DNA from: Chloroflexota bacterium
Lineage (GTDB): Bacteria; Chloroflexota; UBA11872
DNA length: 13,602 bases
NCBI GenBank assembly: GCA_028875175.1
Contig: JAPPFO010000082.1
Span: 1-13,602 of the forward strand
Reading direction: 5' to 3'
The notes under the pieces were generated by a model, which had not been told where the DNA came from, did no database searches, and saw nothing but the letters and a program-made list of their open reading frames with translations. The translations under genes and the position numbers were made by a program. Positions 1 through 6,166 of the stretch are shown piece after piece (within the stretch, counting starts at the first letter, position 1; the number at the start of each line of letters is the position of its first letter).

Positions 1-60
1 GAGGTGTTCACCATGTCTCCGAACACCTGTCTACCATGTCTCCGGTCTGGACAGGTATTA
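1..60. repeat. Short direct and inverted repeats, possible insertion-element end
   Basis: The 12-mer ACCATGTCTCCG occurs at 10-21 and again at 33-44. The first copy forms the loop of a perfect 8-bp inverted repeat, AGGTGTTC (2-9) and GAACACCT (21-28). A further 7-bp inverted pair, ACCTGTC (25-31) and GACAGGT (50-56), encloses the second copy. From memory, CCATGTCTCCG-type repeats occur at the ends of IS481-like integrase elements; that link is recollection, not a search. No transposase is in the window, so any element would lie to the left. Confidence 0.4.
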
Positions 61-121
61 GGGGCGCACGGCCGGAAGAGGCGCCTGCGGACGCCGGATA
101 ACGAAAGGGGAGCGGGGCGGG

Positions 122-574
122 ATGACGAAACAGGACTTTGAGATTTACCCGATGCCGATGTTTCCGACGCTCTCCGTTCAGGACGTCCGGGCGTCCGTGG
201 ATTGGTATTCGGAGGTGTTGGGGTTTGGCACGGTGTTTGTGCTGCCGGGGGCGGATGGGGCGCCGGTATTGGGTCACCTGCGGTGGCGGAAGTATGCGGA
301 TCTGTTGTTAGTGCCGGATGAGGGTGGGTCGGACTCCGAGCGTGTGAAGGGGGTGGGGGTTTCGCTTTCGTTCCTGGTAGGGGATGTGAGCGTGGACGCG
401 ATGGCGGAGCGGCTGGAGGGGCGAGGTGTGGCACTGGACGAAGGGCCGGTGACGCGGCCGTGGAATACGCGGGAGATCGTGGTGGTGGATCCGGATGGAT
501 ATCGGTTGGTTTTCTTCGAGGCGGTGGACGTGGAGAGGTCGTTCGAGGAGGTAATGGGGGACGTTAGGAAGTAG
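122..574 (+). CDS. VOC-fold (glyoxalase/bleomycin-resistance-like) protein
   Basis: This 150-residue cytoplasmic protein has the length and pattern of a single vicinal-oxygen-chelate protein with two beta-alpha-beta-beta-beta modules. The first module opens with a strand and the helix VRASVDWYSEVLGF (about residues 22-35), the typical 'A..FY...LGF' signature. The second ends in VVVDPDGYRLVFFE (about 122-135), the typical 'DPDG..l.f.E' ending. The first-strand histidine that binds metal in glyoxalase I and extradiol dioxygenases is absent (FPTLSV). This fits the bleomycin-binding-like branch, which often binds ligands without metal catalysis. The ATG follows a purine-rich GGGGAG stretch. The gene stands alone between repeats and a converging toxin gene, so context does not give a substrate. 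The family call is firm; the function is unknown. Confidence 0.85.
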   Translation: MTKQDFEIYPMPMFPTLSVQDVRASVDWYSEVLGFGTVFVLPGADGAPVLGHLRWRKYADLLLVPDEGGSDSERVKGVGVSLSFLVGDVSVDAMAERLEGRGVALDEGPVTRPWNTREIVVVDPDGYRLVFFEAVDVERSFEEVMGDVRK

Positions 575-629
575 CTAGTGGCTTGTGGTTAGCGAATAGA
601 GATGCGGCGGGGCGGGCGGAACTTGGGCG

Positions 630-1016
630 TCACCAGAGCCGGCGGACCGGGTAGCGATCGAAGGCGGCGTCGTTGGATATGAGCACGAGGTCGAGCGAGA
701 GCGCCTGGGCGATGAGCATGCGGTCGAACGGGTCGCGATGGGGACCCGGGAGCGCGCCGGCGCGGGCGGCGTCGGCGACCGATAGCGGCAGTTCTTGGAA
801 GCCCTGGGCTGCAATGGCTCCGGGAATGTCGGAGGCGATCGGGTCGGCGTCCGGTAGTTTGCCCAGCCGGTGCTTCGTGGTGATTTCCCATGCCGTGGCG
901 GCGCTGACCAAAACGTCGTTGTCCTCGTCGTGGATGGCTCGCCGGGCCGGCTGAGGCAACCGCGGGCTGTCCTCGGCCCACCACAGAAACGCGTGGGTGT
1001 CCAGCAGCAGCCGCAC
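630..1016 (-). CDS. PIN-domain toxin, VapC-like ribonuclease
   Basis: This 128-residue protein has the size and motifs of a type II toxin of the PIN nuclease family, which cleaves RNA with Mg2+ or Mn2+ held by acidic residues. These are D6 in LLLDTHAFLWW, E44 in TAWEITTKHRLGKL, D95/D98 in HRDPFDRMLIAQA and D116 in ISNDAAF; all are present, so it looks catalytically intact. The GTG start lies 3 nt after the antitoxin stop. Its ribosome-binding site, GGGAGGG, sits in the last antitoxin codons, suggesting translational coupling. Transcription should come from the promoter upstream of the antitoxin. The 'MRLLLDTHaFLWW' group is commonly paired with Phd-like antitoxins. RNA target unknown. Confidence 0.92.
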   Translation of the reverse strand: MRLLLDTHAFLWWAEDSPRLPQPARRAIHDEDNDVLVSAATAWEITTKHRLGKLPDADPIASDIPGAIAAQGFQELPLSVADAARAGALPGPHRDPFDRMLIAQALSLDLVLISNDAAFDRYPVRRLW

Positions 1017-1019
1017 GGG

Positions 1020-1253
1020 TCAGCCGCCCTCCCACAGGCGCAACTCCTCCTCGGGAAGCGGGTCGAAGAAACTGTCGTCGATCCTAATCTTCCCCTTGAA
1101 CATGCCAGGGCGCCGTTTGCCTCGCGGCTTGCAGGCCACCAGCCGGGCCACAGGCTTGCCGTTGCGGGCGATGGTGACTTCTTCACCGGCCTCGACCTGC
1201 GCCAGCAGGCGGGACAGGTGGGTCTTGGCCTCGTGCACGTTCACCGTTGGCAT
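1020..1253 (-). CDS. Phd/YefM-type antitoxin (copy 1, paired with intact toxin)
   Basis: This 77-residue protein is the DNA-binding, toxin-neutralising partner of the downstream PIN toxin. Residues 1-37 (start MPTVNVHEAKTHLSRLL, then EEVTIARNGKPVAR) match the Phd/YefM N-terminal fold, which dimerises and binds the operator. The C-terminal tail (about 38-77, ending FFDPLPEEELRLWEGG) should be the flexible toxin-binding part. The ATG follows GGGGAG at 6 nt spacing. By family analogy the protein, alone or with toxin, represses its own promoter; the repeated TTAGTCA-like boxes overlapping that promoter are candidate operators. The N-terminal 37 residues and the last 17 are identical to the second antitoxin at 1423-1656, with a divergent middle. 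Confidence 0.92.
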   Translation of the reverse strand: MPTVNVHEAKTHLSRLLAQVEAGEEVTIARNGKPVARLVACKPRGKRRPGMFKGKIRIDDSFFDPLPEEELRLWEGG

Positions 1254-1292
1254 TGCTGACTCCCCGGGGCACCTCGGCCGGGTGCTTGGCTA

Positions 1293-1321
1293 AGGGTATG
1301 ACTAACGCAGGGACTATTCAA
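1293..1321 (-). promoter_or_regulatory. Promoter of antitoxin copy 1 with TTAGTCA-like operator boxes
   Basis: On the minus strand, TTGAAT (1316-1321) and TACCCT (1293-1298) are separated by exactly 17 bp. Two boxes 12 bp apart, TTAGTCA (1299-1305) and TTAGCCA (1287-1293), overlap the spacer and the -10. The arrangement recurs upstream of antitoxin copy 2, with all elements offset by 403 bp, which supports function. The -10 is weaker than TATTCT in copy 2. The -35 contains the stop codon of the toxin stub. Confidence 0.55.
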
Positions 1322-1419
1322 AAAGCGAGTTGGTCGTGGCGCGGCTGGGCGAACCGAGGCTGCCACAGGCTATCCGTGGACCACCTCGGAAACCCGTGGG
1401 TGTCCAGCAGCGGCCGCAC
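1318..1419 (-). pseudogene. Truncated remnant of a second VapC-like toxin
   Basis: A GTG lies 3 nt after the stop of antitoxin copy 2, at exactly the spacing seen in the intact pair. The reading begins MRPLLDTHGFPRWSTDS, recognisably the intact toxin start (MRLLLDTHAFLWWAEDS). After about 17 codons similarity fades, and the frame stops at 33 codons. Only the first PIN aspartate (D6) remains; the glutamate and the C-terminal aspartates are gone, so it cannot be an active nuclease. The stub runs into the -35 element of antitoxin copy 1, so the break probably marks the junction of a tandem duplication. Too short to be noticed by a normal gene caller. Confidence 0.8.
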
Positions 1420-1422
1420 GGG

Positions 1423-1656
1423 TCAGCCGCCTTCCCACAGGCGCAACTCCTCCTCGGGAAGCGGGTCGAAGAAGCTGTCGGGAACGACAACCTTGCCCTC
1501 GAATACGTCGGGTTGGGAACGGCCCAGGTCGCGCGCCGGTACCATCCGGGCCACGGGCTTGCCGTTGCGGGCGATGGTGACTTCTTCACCGGCCTCGACC
1601 TGCGCCAGCAGGCGGGACAGGTGGGTCTTGGCTTCGTGGACGTTGACCGTTGGCAT
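1423..1656 (-). CDS. Phd/YefM-type antitoxin (copy 2, toxin lost)
   Basis: This intact 77-residue paralogue of the antitoxin at 1020-1253 has the same Phd-type N-terminus (residues 1-37 identical) and the same last 17 residues. The middle (about 38-60) differs: MVPARDLGRSQPDVFEGKVVVPD here, against a lysine/arginine-rich version in copy 1. The ATG has AGGA at 9 nt spacing. Its cognate toxin is reduced to a stub, so it is an orphan antitoxin. With an identical DNA-binding half it probably recognises the same operator and could co-regulate the neighbouring pair. Whether it can still neutralise the intact VapC depends on the divergent middle and cannot be judged from sequence. Confidence 0.88.
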   Translation of the reverse strand: MPTVNVHEAKTHLSRLLAQVEAGEEVTIARNGKPVARMVPARDLGRSQPDVFEGKVVVPDSFFDPLPEEELRLWEGG

Positions 1657-1689
1657 GTCCGACTATCCTGGCACCTCCAGCCGTGTAGT

Positions 1690-1724
1690 TGACTAAGAAT
1701 ATGACTAATGTAGCGGCCTCTCAA
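1690..1724 (-). promoter_or_regulatory. Promoter of antitoxin copy 2 with TTAGTCA direct repeat
   Basis: On the minus strand, TTGAGA (1719-1724) and TATTCT (1696-1701) are separated by 17 bp, a good sigma-70-like match. Two perfect TTAGTCA boxes at 1702-1708 and 1690-1696, with 12 bp period, overlap the spacer and -10. They are plausible operator half-sites for a Phd-like repressor. Conservation at the same offsets in copy 1 is the main support. Confidence 0.6.
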
Positions 1725-1732
1725 GCAGCGGG

Positions 1733-1794
1733 ACGGGCGTTGGGACCGCAGGGAGAGCCGGAGGGCGCAGGCGGCTGGTCGGTCCGACGCCCGT
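1733..1794. other. Compound hairpin with three nested stems
   Basis: Three perfectly nested inverted repeats share one axis: ACGGGCGT (1733-1740) with ACGCCCGT (1787-1794), GGACCG (1743-1748) with CGGTCC (1780-1785), and AGCCG (1756-1760) with CGGCT (1772-1776). It lies just past the GH32 stop and upstream of the antitoxin promoter. No T-run follows on either strand, so it is not a classic intrinsic terminator. It could end or stabilise the GH32 transcript, be a small structured element, or be a relic repeat. Confidence 0.5.
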
Positions 1795-1808
1795 TGGCTC
1801 GCACGGTG

Positions 1809-3332
1809 TCACCAGGGGTTGGTGGCGTCCATCTCCCACTTGACGAGGTTCTGGGCGGAGATGGGGTGATCCTCGGTGAAGAGCCTGGATTCCAGGCTGT
1901 CGGGGCGGGTGGAGTAGACGCGCTGGGTTATGCAGATGCGGGAGTTGATGAAGAGTTCGATGACGGAGCGGTCGACGAAGCCGTCGATGTGGAGGGGTTC
2001 GTTGGGCTTGAGGGCGAAGGGGACGACTTGCCGGCGGGTGGCGCTGGTGGTGTCGCGAGGGTTGCGGCCGTAGGTGAGATTTGGGTCAAGGCTGGCGCGG
2101 TCAAAGTCGACGATTAAGTGCTGGCGCCGGGTGTCGTAGGCGACGACGGTCTGTTCCTGGCCGTCGGGTGAGCAGAGGAGCTTGAGGCCGAAGCGGGTGG
2201 CCTGGTTGGGGTGGATGGTGAACTGGAATTCCATGCAGTCGGATTCGAAGCCGCGGAGGGTGCGCTCCTCACCCGGTGCGAGGGTGAGATCCGGGTGGCG
2301 GCGTTGGTCGTAGCGGAGATTGCGGAGTTCGTCTACGGGGTCGATGCGGAGGGAGTTGTCGGGGGCGGGGGTCAGGTGCCAGGGGAGGGACATGACGCCG
2401 CTCCAGCCGGTGTCGACCCAGTCGCGGCGGGCTTCGCGGATCCAGCCCCAAAAGAGTCTCCGACCCCTATCGTCAATCAGCGTTTCGGGGCCCGCCAGCA
2501 GGCTGCCGAGGTGGCTGAGACGGCCGTAGGCCTCGGGGTGGAACCGCTCGTTCTCGTAGCGGCCAATGTAGTACTGGGCGCGGCCGTGGGGCTGGTGGGT
2601 GTGCATGAGAAGCATGTGCTTGTCGCCGAAGGGGAAGAAGTTGGAGCAGGCGCAGTCCTCGATCTCATCAGTCCACTGGCGGTCGGACTTGTAGAAGGGG
2701 CCGACGTATTGCCAGTCGACCAGGTTGGTGGACTTGAAGAGGCTGGTTGAGTCGCCCTGGTAGCCGGGGCGGTGGTTCTTGTTGCCGATGAGGGCGTAGT
2801 AGGCGTCGCCCTCCTTCCAGCCGCTGGGATCGAAAATGACGCACTCGGGGAGGTGGCTGTTGGACCTGGTTGGCCAGTCTTCGGGGGCCGGATCGAGAGG
2901 TATGACGGGGTTCTGGGGCAGGGGGACCCAGCGGTCGAGGTCGGGGTCGTGGGACTGGTAGATGCAGATGCCGTGGCGGGGCATGTTGGTGATGATGGTG
3001 GGGACGGGCATGCCTTCCATGACGTCGCCGCTGTTGAAGTAGTCGCCCCTGGCGCCCTCGAACGGTTCCCGCAGGGAGGCGCGGTGGTAGCGCCAGTGGA
3101 GCAGGTCGCGGCTGCTGATGTGCTGCCAGCTGGAGAAGTCGACCCGGCTGCCGGGGTTGGGGATCTTTTGGAGGTAGCCGAGGTGGTAGCGGCCGTTCCA
3201 GAAGATGGCGCCGTTGATGTCGTTCCAGCGGCCTTCGGGCGGGACGAAGTGGTAGCGGGGGCGGTGCTTGTCGGCGACGAGCTTTTCGCGGAGCTCGTAG
3301 GACTGCATGAGGTAGACGTCGAAGTCCTGCAC
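1809..3332 (-). CDS. Glycoside hydrolase family 32-like beta-fructosidase
   Basis: This 507-residue protein is built like GH32 enzymes (invertase, levanase, fructan hydrolase): an N-terminal five-bladed propeller and a C-terminal beta-sandwich. Visible motifs are RWNDINGAIFW (36-45; D38 as nucleophile, with the usual NDPNG changed to NDING), IFDPSGWKEGDAYYALIG (166-183; D168 in the RDP-motif position, here FDP), and IEDCACSNFFPFGDKHMLL (224-242; E225 as likely acid/base, an altered 'WECPD' motif). WGWIRE and GWSGVMSLPW (near 295-318) and VDRSVIELFIN in the C-terminal domain are also typical. No signal peptide is evident, so it looks cytoplasmic. GTG at 3332 is chosen because GGAG precedes it at 8 nt; the ATG at 3308 is the alternative. 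No sugar transporter or regulator is nearby, so the substrate (sucrose, fructan or other) is unknown. Confidence 0.87.
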   Translation of the reverse strand: MQDFDVYLMQSYELREKLVADKHRPRYHFVPPEGRWNDINGAIFWNGRYHLGYLQKIPNPGSRVDFSSWQHISSRDLLHWRYHRASLREPFEGARGDYFNSGDVMEGMPVPTIITNMPRHGICIYQSHDPDLDRWVPLPQNPVIPLDPAPEDWPTRSNSHLPECVIFDPSGWKEGDAYYALIGNKNHRPGYQGDSTSLFKSTNLVDWQYVGPFYKSDRQWTDEIEDCACSNFFPFGDKHMLLMHTHQPHGRAQYYIGRYENERFHPEAYGRLSHLGSLLAGPETLIDDRGRRLFWGWIREARRDWVDTGWSGVMSLPWHLTPAPDNSLRIDPVDELRNLRYDQRRHPDLTLAPGEERTLRGFESDCMEFQFTIHPNQATRFGLKLLCSPDGQEQTVVAYDTRRQHLIVDFDRASLDPNLTYGRNPRDTTSATRRQVVPFALKPNEPLHIDGFVDRSVIELFINSRICITQRVYSTRPDSLESRLFTEDHPISAQNLVKWEMDATNPW

Positions 3333-3397
3333 TGGCGTCGCTCCGCTGTCGACCGTGGCTTAATGTAGAGCGAACTGCCGAGCGGAGTGCGGGGAAG

Positions 3398-4216
3398 ATG
3401 TCGGGAGGCGAGTTGAGCGCATCCGAATTGATCGACAAAGCGATCGCTGATTTGGGGGATTGGCGCGGGGAGCGGTTGGCTGAGATTCGGGCGTTGATTC
3501 ACGAGATCGATCCCGAGGTGGTGGAGGAATGGAAGTACCGGGGAAGCCCGGTGTGGTCGCGCGACGGGACGCTGGCCGTGGGGAACGCGCAAGAGGACAA
3601 GGTGACGCTCCGGTTCATCAACGGAGCGCAGCTGAAGGATCCCGGCAAGGTGTTCAATGCGGGGCTGGGCGGGAAGCAGTGGCGGTCGATCGACATTTCC
3701 GAAGGTGCCGAGATCGACCGGGAGGCGCTGAAGACGCTGCTGCGCGAGGCGGTGCAGTACAACATCGAGAATTCATACGAACGGCGCAGATCGCGCTCGG
3801 GCGACAAACCGATGTTGCTGTCGGGCGGAAATCCGCAGATTGCGAAGGCCGACGGGGACGCTCCGGTGCAGGCGTATATCGCGGCGATGCCGGAGTGGAA
3901 GCACGACATCGGGCGGCGGCTGGACGCGCTGATCGAGCGGACGGTGCCGGACGTGCGGAGGGCGGTGCGGTGGAACTCGCCCTGGTACGGCGTCGAGGGG
4001 ATGGGCTGGTTTCTGAGCTACCACGTGTTCACGCGATACGTGAAGGTGACGTTTACCAACGGCATGCGGCTGGATCCCCTACCGCCCGGCGAGGCCAAGG
4101 ACCCCGACTCGCGCTGGATCAATATTCACGAGGGCGAATTGGACGAGGCACAGATGGAAACGTGGGTGCGCCAGGCGGCGGCGGTGCCGGGGTGGTATGG
4201 GTTTGACACGATGTAG
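3398..4216 (+). CDS. Double DUF1801 domain protein
   Basis: This 272-residue cytoplasmic protein contains two DUF1801 (YdhG-like) domains in tandem. The first spans about residues 10-120, with the hallmark VVEEWKYRGSPVW and a Lys-Val-Thr-Leu-Arg-Phe strand followed by GKQWRSIDI. The second spans about 150-270, with VRRAVRWNSPWYGV, YVKVTFTNG and SRWINIHEGELDEAQMETWVRQA. The two are joined by an Arg/Ser-rich linker of about 30 residues (YERRRSRSGDKP). Most family members have one domain of 110-150 residues, so this looks like a duplication-fusion. The family fold resembles frataxin and some members are called iron chaperones, but the role is poorly known and I assign none. The gene is divergent from the GH32 gene, with 65 bp between start codons. 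A GGGGAA stretch lies very close to the ATG. Confidence 0.8.
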   Translation: MSGGELSASELIDKAIADLGDWRGERLAEIRALIHEIDPEVVEEWKYRGSPVWSRDGTLAVGNAQEDKVTLRFINGAQLKDPGKVFNAGLGGKQWRSIDISEGAEIDREALKTLLREAVQYNIENSYERRRSRSGDKPMLLSGGNPQIAKADGDAPVQAYIAAMPEWKHDIGRRLDALIERTVPDVRRAVRWNSPWYGVEGMGWFLSYHVFTRYVKVTFTNGMRLDPLPPGEAKDPDSRWINIHEGELDEAQMETWVRQAAAVPGWYGFDTM

Positions 4217-4315
4217 CGGTTCAGCGAAGCCGCGGAGGGCGCCCCGTCCGTACGTTCGTTGCGTGTGGCGCAGCGGGATCGGACGGACGATGAAGGGTGT
4301 GGAGGGTCCACGCGG

Positions 4316-5011
4316 GTGGTGAAGTTGACGGCCTTTGTTGTGCTGCTGGCTATGGCGCTCGTTGGTTGCGGTCCCGGCGCGGAGGACTTGACTAAAGGCG
4401 TTGGATCAGCGGCGGTTGAGACGGCGGCTGTCGAGGCGGACTGCGAGGCGACGCCGCGGCAGACGGAGGGGCCTTTCTATTTCGATATCGGTGAGATGCG
4501 GCGGGAGATCACGGAAGGGAAACCGGGGACACCGTTGCTTGTGGCGTTGCGGTTTGTGGCGGCGGGTTCGTGCGAGCCGATTCGGGATGTGTTCGTGGAC
4601 ATCTGGCATACCGACGCGGCCGGGCAGTACTCGGGGTATCCGGGACAGGGCGACGATCGCGCGGATACCTCCGGCGAGACGTTTCTGCGCGGGCGGCAGG
4701 TGACGGACGCCGAGGGGCGGGTCGAATTCGAGACGATCTATCCGGGCTGGTATCCGGGCCGGACGGTTCACATCCACTTCAGGGCCTTCACGAGCGAAGG
4801 GCGGCTGATCGCTTCGCAGTTGTACTTTCCGGACGACGTTTCCGACGCGGTATTCGAGTCCGAGCCGTATTCCGCGCGCGGACCCCGCGGAACGCGGAAC
4901 ACGAACGATTCAGTCGGACGAGACGACACCGCGCTGCAAGCGCTGATGGGGCAACTGACGACGAACGGCGAAGGGTACGTGGTGTCGCTGACGGTGGGCG
5001 TGGTGCGCTGA
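4316..5011 (+). CDS. Secreted lipoprotein, intradiol ring-cleavage dioxygenase family
   Basis: This 231-residue protein has a lipoprotein signal (MVKLTAFVVLLAMALVGCG; lipobox LVGC with lipidated C18), so it should be exported and membrane-anchored. The rest resembles the catalytic domain of intradiol dioxygenases such as protocatechuate 3,4-dioxygenase, which use non-haem Fe(III) to cleave catechols between the hydroxyls. The four expected iron ligands are visible: Y105 in DAAGQYSGY, Y142 in IYPGWYPGRT, and H152/H154 in VHIHF. The start is GTG at 4316, with GGAGGG 9 nt upstream; GTG at 4319 and a TTG at 4259 are in frame but fit the signal peptide or spacing less well. Exported members are known but mostly uncharacterised, so the catechol substrate is open. 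A hydroxyacid dehydrogenase gene follows after 71 bp, possibly co-transcribed. Confidence 0.86.
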   Translation: MVKLTAFVVLLAMALVGCGPGAEDLTKGVGSAAVETAAVEADCEATPRQTEGPFYFDIGEMRREITEGKPGTPLLVALRFVAAGSCEPIRDVFVDIWHTDAAGQYSGYPGQGDDRADTSGETFLRGRQVTDAEGRVEFETIYPGWYPGRTVHIHFRAFTSEGRLIASQLYFPDDVSDAVFESEPYSARGPRGTRNTNDSVGRDDTALQALMGQLTTNGEGYVVSLTVGVVR

Positions 5012-5082
5012 GAGCGGATGGGGCAGGGTTGCGGGTGCGGAACGTGGGCCATTCAGGTGCGTTGAAGGCAGAAGGACAGGTC

Positions 5083-6150
5083 ATGACGAGTTCCAGGCCG
5101 AATGTGCTGGTCGTGTGCAGCCGAGAGGTGCGCGACCTGAGTTTTCTGGCGGAGGACCTGGAACGGTTGTCGGCGGTGGCGGAGTGGGAGTGGTTGGAGC
5201 TGGAGGGCGGGGAGGCGTTTGGGGCGAATGAGGATGCGGGGGCGATTGGGCAGCTGATTACGAAGGTGGGCGACGTGGACGGGCTGGTGGTGTCGCATGG
5301 GTCGCCAAGGATCAGCGCGGAGGTGATGGACGCGGCGCCGAAGCTGAAGATCATCGGCGAGCTGGAGGGGGACAGGTTTGCGTACCGGATCGATGTGGAG
5401 GCGGCCTGGGCGCGGGGGATCCGGACGGTTGATACGACGCATGGGTCGTCGTACCCGGTGGCGGAGTGGGCCCTGGGGCTGATCCTGATTTCGCTGCGGA
5501 ATGCGGGAGAGAGTTTCCGGAAGATCCTGGCGGGAGATACGGCAAAGCCGACTCGGGATGACTTTGGGTTCGTGCATGGCGAGCTGACCGGCAAGAGCGT
5601 TGGGCTGATCGGGTGCGGTCACATCGGACGCCGGCTTGTGAAGCTGCTGGAGCCGTTCGAGGTGGAGGTCCGCGTGTACGATCCGTACCTGGCGAGCGAG
5701 ATGCCGGACGCGATCGGGGTGGTAAAGACCTCGCTGGAGCAGGTGCTCTCGAAATCCAACGTAATCGTCTGCCTGGCGCCGCATACGCCCGCAACCGAGG
5801 GAATGATCGGGCATCGGGAGCTGGACCTGATCCCGTCCAACGCGGTGTTCGTGAACGTGTCGCGCGGGGTCGTGGTGGACAGCGAGGCGTTGATCGAGCG
5901 GCTGAAGCGCGGGGACATCGTGGCGGGGCTGGACGTGTTCGACCCCGAGCCGATTCCGCCGGACAGCGAGATCATCGGGCTGCCGAACGTCTTCCTGAGC
6001 CCACACATCGCGGGGGTGACGCTGGCGAGCCGGCATCGATTCTTCAGCCTGATGGTGGATGAGATGGAGCGATTCTTCGGCGGCGAGGAGCCGCTGTTTG
6101 AGCTGACGCCGAGGTCAATGGCGAACCGGAGGGGATCGGCGACGGGCTAG
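5083..6150 (+). CDS. D-isomer-specific 2-hydroxyacid dehydrogenase
   Basis: This 355-residue cytoplasmic NAD(P)-dependent oxidoreductase is of the phosphoglycerate/formate dehydrogenase-like family, interconverting 2-hydroxy acids and 2-oxo acids. The Rossmann motif is GLIGCGHIG (174-182), with D200 in VYDPY likely selecting NAD. The catalytic triad is complete: R261 in VNVSRGVVVD, E289 in DVFDPEPIP and H308 in LSPHIAG. The N-terminal substrate domain (1-120) is divergent, so serine biosynthesis versus another hydroxyacid cannot be decided; the ACT/ASB C-terminus of many SerA proteins is absent. The start is ATG 5083, with AAGGA at 6 nt spacing. The frame stays open far upstream into the dioxygenase gene, but that stretch is not protein-like. 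It is head-to-tail with the dioxygenase and converges on the methyltransferase, with 16 bp between stops. Confidence 0.9.
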   Translation: MTSSRPNVLVVCSREVRDLSFLAEDLERLSAVAEWEWLELEGGEAFGANEDAGAIGQLITKVGDVDGLVVSHGSPRISAEVMDAAPKLKIIGELEGDRFAYRIDVEAAWARGIRTVDTTHGSSYPVAEWALGLILISLRNAGESFRKILAGDTAKPTRDDFGFVHGELTGKSVGLIGCGHIGRRLVKLLEPFEVEVRVYDPYLASEMPDAIGVVKTSLEQVLSKSNVIVCLAPHTPATEGMIGHRELDLIPSNAVFVNVSRGVVVDSEALIERLKRGDIVAGLDVFDPEPIPPDSEIIGLPNVFLSPHIAGVTLASRHRFFSLMVDEMERFFGGEEPLFELTPRSMANRRGSATG

Positions 6151-6166
6151 GGCTGAGCCGGGAGCG

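Larger units (their letters stand above)
970..1724 (-). repeat. Tandem duplication of an antitoxin-toxin transcription unit
   Basis: The stretch of about 350 bp from the -35 of copy 1 (1321) to the first toxin codons (about 970) is repeated 403 bp upstream, from about 1375 to 1724. Stops (1020/1423), starts (1253/1656), -10 boxes (1293/1696), -35 boxes (1316/1719) and toxin GTGs (1016/1419) all keep the same 403-bp offset, so there are no net indels between copies. Confidence 0.85.

Noticed and set aside
575..1186. 203-codon minus-strand frame across the VapC and antitoxin genes, and similar frames on the plus strand
   Set aside because: Pro/Arg/Ser-rich out-of-frame translation; the PIN and Phd readings have complete family motifs.
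2211..3368. Open frames on both strands overlapping the GH32 gene
   Set aside because: Low-complexity Ala/Gly/Val- or Arg/Pro/Ser-rich translations without motifs; the GH32 reading explains the whole stretch.
4570..5082. Upstream in-frame extension of the hydroxyacid dehydrogenase into the dioxygenase gene
   Set aside because: The extension is Arg/Gly-rich out-of-frame dioxygenase sequence, and ATG 5083 has a good ribosome-binding site right before the family-like N-terminus.
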